This document shows, one piece after another, positions 32,833 to 37,381 of a stretch of DNA of 37,381 nt (the stretch's first letter is position 1; every line of letters begins with the position of its first letter). This DNA comes from Saprospiraceae bacterium. GTDB lineage: Bacteria; Bacteroidota; Bacteroidia; Chitinophagales; Saprospiraceae. The DNA is taken from positions 1 to 37,381 of the forward strand of contig JAUSMG010000419.1 of NCBI GenBank assembly GCA_030645295.1. Direction: 5' to 3'. Below the pieces are notes generated by a model. The model worked only from the letters and a program-made list of their open reading frames with translations. It searched no databases and was not told the DNA's origin. The position numbers were made by a program, and so were the translations under genes.

Positions 32833-35022
32833 ATGAGAAAATCCCCCCTTATTTTTTTGCTCGTGCTGCTGGCTTACTATGCAGTTTCGGCACAGACACA
32901 GCCTGCTCCCATCGGTGGGGAGAAACTGCTTTTTAGTCTAGATGAAGTTCAAAAACGGCATTTTCTTTATTTTTGGGAACTGGCGCACAAAACCAATTTC
33001 CAAATTCCGGACCGATATCCTACCGACGATTTTTCGAGTATCGCGGCCACAGGATTTGGGCTTTCGAGTTATTTGATCGGTGCAGAAAGAGCTTGGATTA
33101 CCCGTGCCCAGGCAGCAGAACGGGTCCTGAAAACACTTGAATTTCTAAAAAATTTACCGCAAGGCCGGGAGGCCAGCGGCGTGGCGGGTTATCACGGTTG
33201 GTTTTATCATTTCCTGAACACACAAACCGCGCTCCGTTACAAAACAGTAGAACTTTCGAGCATTGATACAGGTCTGCTGATGGCGGGCGTACTGTCGTGC
33301 ATGACTTATTTTGATCAGGACATTCAAACTGAAGCGGACATCCGCAAAACTGCCGATTACTTGTTTCGTCGCGTAGAATTCGACTGGTTCTTGAACGAAC
33401 AAAACCGCCTGAGCATGGGCTGGTTTCCGGAACGCGACGGATTTTTAGCCGCCGATTGGCGCGGCTACAATGAGGCCATGATTTTAAATATCATGGCCCT
33501 GGGTTCACCCACCCACCCCATACCGGCCAAAACCTGGGAAATGTGGTGCGAACCCTATTTTCGCGCTGAATTTAAAGGTCAGGACCATGTGAATTTTGGT
33601 CCGCTTTTCGGTCACCAATACAGCCATTGCTGGATTGATTTCCGGGGAATTCAAGACCCATACATGAAAAAAATGGGCATTGATTATTTTGAAAATTCTC
33701 GCCGCGCCACCCTTGCCCAAAGGCAGTACGGCATCGAAAATCCTGGAAAGTTCAAAGGTTATGGCCCCAATATCTGGGGACTTACCGCTGGCGATGGCCC
33801 TGATGCAGACATGCTCCACGAGGGTAAAAAAATCTTCTGTCCCGGTTACGGTGCACGGGGTGTTGCCATTGATTATCAGGAAGATGATGGCACCATTGCG
33901 CCTACTGCGGCGATTGCATCATTGCCTTTTGCACCTGAAGTTTGTCTGCCCGCTTTGGAAGCGATGTGGAATCGCTGGCCCGTTGGCAAGTACGGGTTCT
34001 TTGATGGCTACAACGAGACATTCACAGAGATCCACCGTTCACCAAAGGCTCAACCCGGTTTCCCGTTTTGGGTGGACAAAGACTATCTGGGCATTGACCA
34101 GGGGCCCATCGTGTTGATGCTGGAGAACTACCGCTCCGGTTTTCTCTGGGATTTGATGAAACGCAATCCGTACATCGTGCAAGGCCTGAAACGCGCGGGA
34201 TTCACGGGCGGCTGGCTTGAAAAAACAGACCTTAAGCAATTGAGCAAAGGGATCAGTTTTGCTGACGGCGAAAAAGCTACGACCAACCCTACCATTCCGC
34301 TGGATCAACAGGGCTTCTTCCAAAGAGCGATTTACACGGACAATACAGGATACAAACTGCCCTACCAATTGATGACTCCGTGGCAGGGCGCGTCCAGCGT
34401 CCAGCGTCCAACGTCCAACGTCCCCCTCGTCATTTTCCTGCACGGCTCGGGCGAGCGAGGTACCAAAAATCACGAACAAATGCGCAATGGCGTCCACGCT
34501 TTTTGCGAAAAATGGGTACGGGAACAGCACCCGCACTATTTGCTCGTGCCCCAATGCCCGCCCGACATTCGTTGGGGAGGCAGCAGTAAAGACTGGCAAA
34601 CACTTTACCAGGAAGAGCCCACCGTAGCGGGTCGTCAAGTGCTTGAATTGGTAGCAAAAATGCTCCGTGAATACCCGGACATTGACCCGAATCGCGTGTA
34701 TATCACGGGTTTAAGCATGGGTGGTTTTGGAACCTTCGATCTGATGATGCGCCGCCCAGATTTGTTTGCAGCGGGCCTGCCGGTTTGTGGTGGTGGCGAT
34801 CCGCGCTTTGCCGAAAAAATTAAAAACATACCGCTTTGGATATTCCATGGGGAGCTGGATGATGTAGTGCTCCCGCGCTGTTCGAGGCAAATTGTGGCGG
34901 CGCTGGAAAAGGTAAACGGGGAGGTTAAATACACGGAATATTCGACCATGTATCACGATATCTGGAATGTAACGTACTACAATCCGGCGGTTTTGGAGTG
35001 GCTTTTTGAACAGCGTAAGTAA
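32833..35022 (+). CDS. Exported GH144-type glycosidase fused to an alpha/beta-hydrolase esterase
   Basis: The 729-residue product has a signal peptide ending VSAQ. Residues about 35-470 repeat the GH144-like fold of the gene at 27477 (RHFLYFWELAHKTNFQIPDRY, AATGFGLSSYLIGAERAWIT, NIWGLTAGDGPDAD, DDGTIAPTAAIASLPFAP) without the Fn3 domain. Residues about 500-729 are an alpha/beta hydrolase: PLVIFLHGSGERG (oxyanion hole), nucleophile Ser628 in GLSMGG, likely acid Asp676 or Asp677 in GELDDVV and His708 in YHDIWN. No T9SS tail is present, so it is probably periplasmic. The joint activity suggests cleaving and de-acylating a decorated beta-1,2-glucan. A heptanucleotide repeat encodes a loop in the esterase part, and the stop codon lies in a palindrome. 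Confidence 0.85.
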   Translation: MRKSPLIFLLVLLAYYAVSAQTQPAPIGGEKLLFSLDEVQKRHFLYFWELAHKTNFQIPDRYPTDDFSSIAATGFGLSSYLIGAERAWITRAQAAERVLKTLEFLKNLPQGREASGVAGYHGWFYHFLNTQTALRYKTVELSSIDTGLLMAGVLSCMTYFDQDIQTEADIRKTADYLFRRVEFDWFLNEQNRLSMGWFPERDGFLAADWRGYNEAMILNIMALGSPTHPIPAKTWEMWCEPYFRAEFKGQDHVNFGPLFGHQYSHCWIDFRGIQDPYMKKMGIDYFENSRRATLAQRQYGIENPGKFKGYGPNIWGLTAGDGPDADMLHEGKKIFCPGYGARGVAIDYQEDDGTIAPTAAIASLPFAPEVCLPALEAMWNRWPVGKYGFFDGYNETFTEIHRSPKAQPGFPFWVDKDYLGIDQGPIVLMLENYRSGFLWDLMKRNPYIVQGLKRAGFTGGWLEKTDLKQLSKGISFADGEKATTNPTIPLDQQGFFQRAIYTDNTGYKLPYQLMTPWQGASSVQRPTSNVPLVIFLHGSGERGTKNHEQMRNGVHAFCEKWVREQHPHYLLVPQCPPDIRWGGSSKDWQTLYQEEPTVAGRQVLELVAKMLREYPDIDPNRVYITGLSMGGFGTFDLMMRRPDLFAAGLPVCGGGDPRFAEKIKNIPLWIFHGELDDVVLPRCSRQIVAALEKVNGEVKYTEYSTMYHDIWNVTYYNPAVLEWLFEQRK
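34391..34425 (+). repeat. Coding heptanucleotide repeat CGTCCAR x4 plus one variant
   Basis: CGTCCAG, CGTCCAG, CGTCCAA, CGTCCAA and CGTCCCC follow each other without gaps, encoding the loop SSVQRPTSNVP before the esterase strand LVIFLHG. The reverse complement shares the words GGACGTTGGAC and CGCTGGAC with the intergenic repeat at 11234-11275. Confidence 0.85.
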
Positions 35023-35071
35023 CCCGGAACGCTGTTCCGGGATAAGGCCCCGGAACAGCGTTCCGGGTTAC
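35019..35071. repeat. Perfect 23-bp palindrome holding both stop codons of converging genes
   Basis: Arms 35019-35041 and 35049-35071 are exact reverse complements with a 7-base loop. Each arm is also its own hairpin: CCCGGAAC/GTTCCGGG with loop GCT (35023-35041) or AGC (35049-35067). The left arm contains the TAA of the esterase fusion gene (35020-35022). The right arm contains the TAA of the Uma2 gene on the minus strand (35068-35070). It probably acts as a two-way terminator. Confidence 0.9.
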
Positions 35072-35646
35072 AGCACGCCCTCATAAACATCTGCAATGGA
35101 CAATTCAATGCCCAGGGCTGGCAAGGGGAAACGGGTGTTGGAGGGCAGGTAAGTTTCAGATTCCCAGTCACCATTTTCAAGTTTTACACGGACTTCAACC
35201 AGTTGTTTTTCAGAATCTACGAGAATATAGTTGCGAAGGGATTCAATGATTTTGTAGCGGATGAATTTGTCGGCTGAATCCTCGATGCGGGAGGTTTTGG
35301 ACATGACTTCGAAGATCACAAGAGGGTGTTTTACAAAGTAAGCGTTTTGGTTGCTCAAATCCTCTTGATCGCAAGTAACTGCAATATCAGGATAGGTGTA
35401 ATCGCGATTAGAACTGATTTGGATTTTGACATTTTCCTGCACAATCCTAAACATGCCTTTTTTAAGTAAGGTTCGTAAAAGAAAAGTCAGGTTAATACAA
35501 ATCGCATTGTGAAAAATAGTAGTCCCAGGCATAGGAATCAATTGGTTATTGACGAGTTCATGGCGGATTTCTGACCGCTCCTCAAAGGCGAGATATTCCT
35601 CAACAGTCATCGGGTGCGTAGCGGTGGTCAACACGTCTTCTTTCAT
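35068..35646 (-). CDS. Uma2-family putative endonuclease, copy 3
   Basis: This 192-residue protein (ATG at 35646; a TTG two codons earlier is possible) is the third Uma2 family member in the window. It keeps FEERSEIRHELVNNQLIPMPGTT, the PD strand (YTYPDIAVTCD), VIFEVMSKTSRIEDSADKFIRYKII and YILVDSEKQLVEVR, so the nuclease fold is intact. Its N-terminus (MKEDVLTTATHPMTVEEYLAFE) differs from copies 1 and 2, so it is a separate, older paralogue. It is divergent from the GH3 gene and converges on the GH144-esterase gene, sharing the palindrome for its stop. A role in glycan use is unlikely. Confidence 0.85.
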   Translation of the reverse strand: MKEDVLTTATHPMTVEEYLAFEERSEIRHELVNNQLIPMPGTTIFHNAICINLTFLLRTLLKKGMFRIVQENVKIQISSNRDYTYPDIAVTCDQEDLSNQNAYFVKHPLVIFEVMSKTSRIEDSADKFIRYKIIESLRNYILVDSEKQLVEVRVKLENGDWESETYLPSNTRFPLPALGIELSIADVYEGVL

Positions 35647-35666
35647 AGACAATTAATTTTGGTGAA

Positions 35667-35674
35667 CAAAAATA
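35667..35674 (-). promoter_or_regulatory. Candidate -7 element for Uma2 copy 3
   Basis: The minus strand reads TATTTTTG, identical to the -7 box of the Uma2 copy 1 operon. The -33 box is weak. The start codon is about 20 bases downstream. Confidence 0.4.
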
Positions 35675-35724
35675 CAGCTTTTAACCCAAAGAAACTTCAA
35701 GATCAAACCTACATCCTACAAAGA

Positions 35725-37381
35725 ATGACCCATTTCAGACTTGTTGCAAGCTTATTGATGGTACTCGGCATTGGTTTTTTCAGTCCGATGACCGCCCAAA
35801 TCTACCGACCCTCCAAAGGCATCGAGATCAGCGTCAACGCCCTGCTCGCCAAAATGACAATCGATGAAAAAATCGGTCAACTCACGCTCTACACTACCGA
35901 CTGGGGGAGTACCGGGCCGACCATCCGCGAAGGCTATAAAAATGATATCCGAAGCGGTGCCTGCGGCAACTTGTTCAATTGTCATACCGTCGGGTTTGTC
36001 CGCGAACTTCAAAAAGTTGCCGTGGAAGAAACGCGCTTGAAGATCCCGCTGCTTTTTGGTTATGACGTGATCCACGGATACAAAACCATTTTCCCGATCC
36101 CGCTCGGCGAAGCAGCCAGTTGGGATTTGGAAGCCATCGAAAAAGCTGCCCGTGTGTCCGCGATCGAAGCCACCGCTGCAGGCCTCACCTGGACCTTTGC
36201 TCCAATGGTTGACATCAGCCGTGATCCGCGCTGGGGACGCGTAATGGAAGGCGGCGGAGAAGATACCTGGCTTGGCTGTCGTATCGCCGAGGCAAGGGTG
36301 CGCGGATTTCAGGGCAAAAAACTAGGCGATACCGATGCCATGCTGGCTTGTGTGAAACACTTCGCAGGCTATGGCGCCCCGATCGCAGGACGAGATTACA
36401 ACACCGTGGACATGAGTGAACGGTATTTTCGCGATTATTACCTGCCACCCTACGAAGCGGCGGTGAAGGCCGGAGCAGCTACTGTAATGACCTCGTTCAA
36501 CGACTACGATGGCGTGCCCGCCACCGGAAATAAATACCTGTTAGACAATATATTGCGCAAAGAATGGAACTTCCAGGGCTTTGTCGTCACAGACTATACC
36601 AGCATCAATGAAATGGTGAACCATGGTGTAGTGGCCGATGATAAAGAGGCTGGCGAACTTGCCTTCAATGCCGGAGCGGATATGGACTTGCAAGGAGGGA
36701 TTTATCAACGTTTTTTGAAACAATCCCTAAAAGATGGCAAAGTGACGCAGAAACAAATAGACGAAGCCGTGCGCCGGGTGCTGCGCCTCAAATTTGAGTT
36801 GGGACTGTTTGAAGATCCCTACAAATACTGCAACGAAGAACGGGAGAAAAAGACCCTGTTGGCCCGGGAACACCGCACAGCTGCCCGGGATGTAGCGAGA
36901 AAATCTATTGTTCTGCTGAAGAACGATAAACAAGCTTTACCTTTAAAAAGGGAGCAAAAGATCGTACTCGTCGGTCCTTTGGGGGATAATAAAAGCGAAC
37001 TCATTGGCAACTGGAATGGCGCAGGCAATGCAAATGATTGCGTGAGTTTGCGCGAAGGCCTCGCCAATGTCGACCCCTCAAATTTTATGTACATCCCCGG
37101 CTGCGATTTTGAAAATCCCGACAAATCCGGGTTTGCCGATGCCATCCGAGCGGCTGAAAAGTATGATGTGGTGGTCGTTGCTGTAGGAGAGAAAGCCATG
37201 ATGAGCGGGGAAGCTGCTTCCCGTGCTGAACTCGGATTGCCGGGTGTGCAGGAGGAACTGGTGCTGGAACTTTGCAAAACTGGCAAACCGGTAATCGTGG
37301 TATTGATGAATGGCCGCCCACTTACAATTCCAAAAATTGCTGAAAACGCCACGGCAATCCTGGAAACCTGGTGGCTGGGCA
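35725..37381 (+). CDS. GH3 beta-glucosidase (BglX-like), cut by the window end
   Basis: The frame is open from the ATG at 35725 to the end of the window (552 codons; the 3' part is missing). A signal peptide (LVASLLMVLGIGFFSPMTAQ) is followed by the GH3 N-terminal barrel: MTIDEKIGQLTL, FGYDVIHGYKTIFPIPLGEAASWD, FAPMVDISRDPRWGRVMEGGGEDTWLG, CVKHFAGYG, and the nucleophile Asp290 in VVTDYTSI. The second domain starts at KSIVLLKNDKQALPL and includes GEAASRAELGLPGVQEEL. BglX-type enzymes release glucose from beta-glucosides in the periplasm; some Bacteroidota GH3 enzymes next to GH144 act on sophorose-type oligosaccharides. It probably finishes the breakdown begun by the GH144-type enzymes. Confidence 0.92.
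   Translation, partial: MTHFRLVASLLMVLGIGFFSPMTAQIYRPSKGIEISVNALLAKMTIDEKIGQLTLYTTDWGSTGPTIREGYKNDIRSGACGNLFNCHTVGFVRELQKVAVEETRLKIPLLFGYDVIHGYKTIFPIPLGEAASWDLEAIEKAARVSAIEATAAGLTWTFAPMVDISRDPRWGRVMEGGGEDTWLGCRIAEARVRGFQGKKLGDTDAMLACVKHFAGYGAPIAGRDYNTVDMSERYFRDYYLPPYEAAVKAGAATVMTSFNDYDGVPATGNKYLLDNILRKEWNFQGFVVTDYTSINEMVNHGVVADDKEAGELAFNAGADMDLQGGIYQRFLKQSLKDGKVTQKQIDEAVRRVLRLKFELGLFEDPYKYCNEEREKKTLLAREHRTAARDVARKSIVLLKNDKQALPLKREQKIVLVGPLGDNKSELIGNWNGAGNANDCVSLREGLANVDPSNFMYIPGCDFENPDKSGFADAIRAAEKYDVVVVAVGEKAMMSGEAASRAELGLPGVQEELVLELCKTGKPVIVVLMNGRPLTIPKIAENATAILETWWLG

Noticed and set aside
36819-37352. Long open frame on the minus strand opposite the GH3 gene
   Set aside because: It is antisense to clear GH3 sequence with conserved motifs, and its low-complexity Ser-rich translation is typical of a shadow frame.
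22230-37381. SusC/SusD-type polysaccharide utilisation locus
   Set aside because: No SusD-like lipoprotein is present, and the only receptor is FecA-like rather than SusC-like.

Overview
The window comes from a Bacteroidota genome, most likely the Saprospiria (Haliscomenobacter/Lewinella-like) side. Several secreted proteins end in type IX secretion (T9SS) sorting domains, there are two TonB-dependent receptors, a membrane-anchored 'propeller + Y_Y_Y + HTH' regulator, a HYC/CC/PP-type Cys-rich protein, and promoters fitting the Bacteroidota consensus TTTG-N19-21-TAnnTTTG. No rRNA, tRNA, CRISPR array, phage or insertion sequence was seen. The lineage is an inference from gene content.

Layout. 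(1) 1-11,050 is mostly housekeeping: a SIMPL-domain protein, panD, an AT-rich T9SS cargo gene, a DadA-type oxidoreductase, purA, priA, a MazF/PemK-type toxin-antitoxin pair, a HIT/lysoplasmalogenase pair and a PaaH-type 3-hydroxyacyl-CoA dehydrogenase. (2) 11,364-14,808 is a three-gene metal (probably copper) cluster: a Cys-rich exported protein, a TonB receptor with a Cys-Cys plug motif, and an exported HMA-domain protein, ending at a clear intrinsic terminator. An AT-rich segment follows, with a small Fn3-like exported protein and an AraC-type regulator whose N-terminus looks like an HMA domain with one metal-ligand Cys replaced by Ser. (3) 16,752-22,220 holds a helical-repeat hypothetical protein, an acetoacetyl-CoA synthetase gene split by a frameshift exactly at a heptanucleotide tandem repeat, two tandem Uma2 nucleases and an ACP phosphodiesterase. 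(4) 22,230-37,381 is a glycan locus: a one-component transmembrane regulator, a FecA-like TonB receptor, a GH144-type enzyme, a 1,050-aa secreted protein with six ~150-aa repeats, a second GH144-type enzyme fused to an esterase, a third Uma2 gene and a GH3 beta-glucosidase cut by the window end. GH144 plus GH3 suggests use of beta-1,2-glucans, with the esterase perhaps removing acyl groups.

The structure least explained by the genes is a set of short repeats and near-perfect palindromes placed at or just after stop codons (4,019; 7,995; 9,829; 14,296; 29,378; 32,682; 35,019). Related short tandem repeats also occur inside two coding regions: at 19,524, where the repeat breaks aacS, and at 34,391, where it encodes a loop of the esterase domain. 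The 35,019-35,071 palindrome supplies the TAA stop codons of two converging genes from its two arms.
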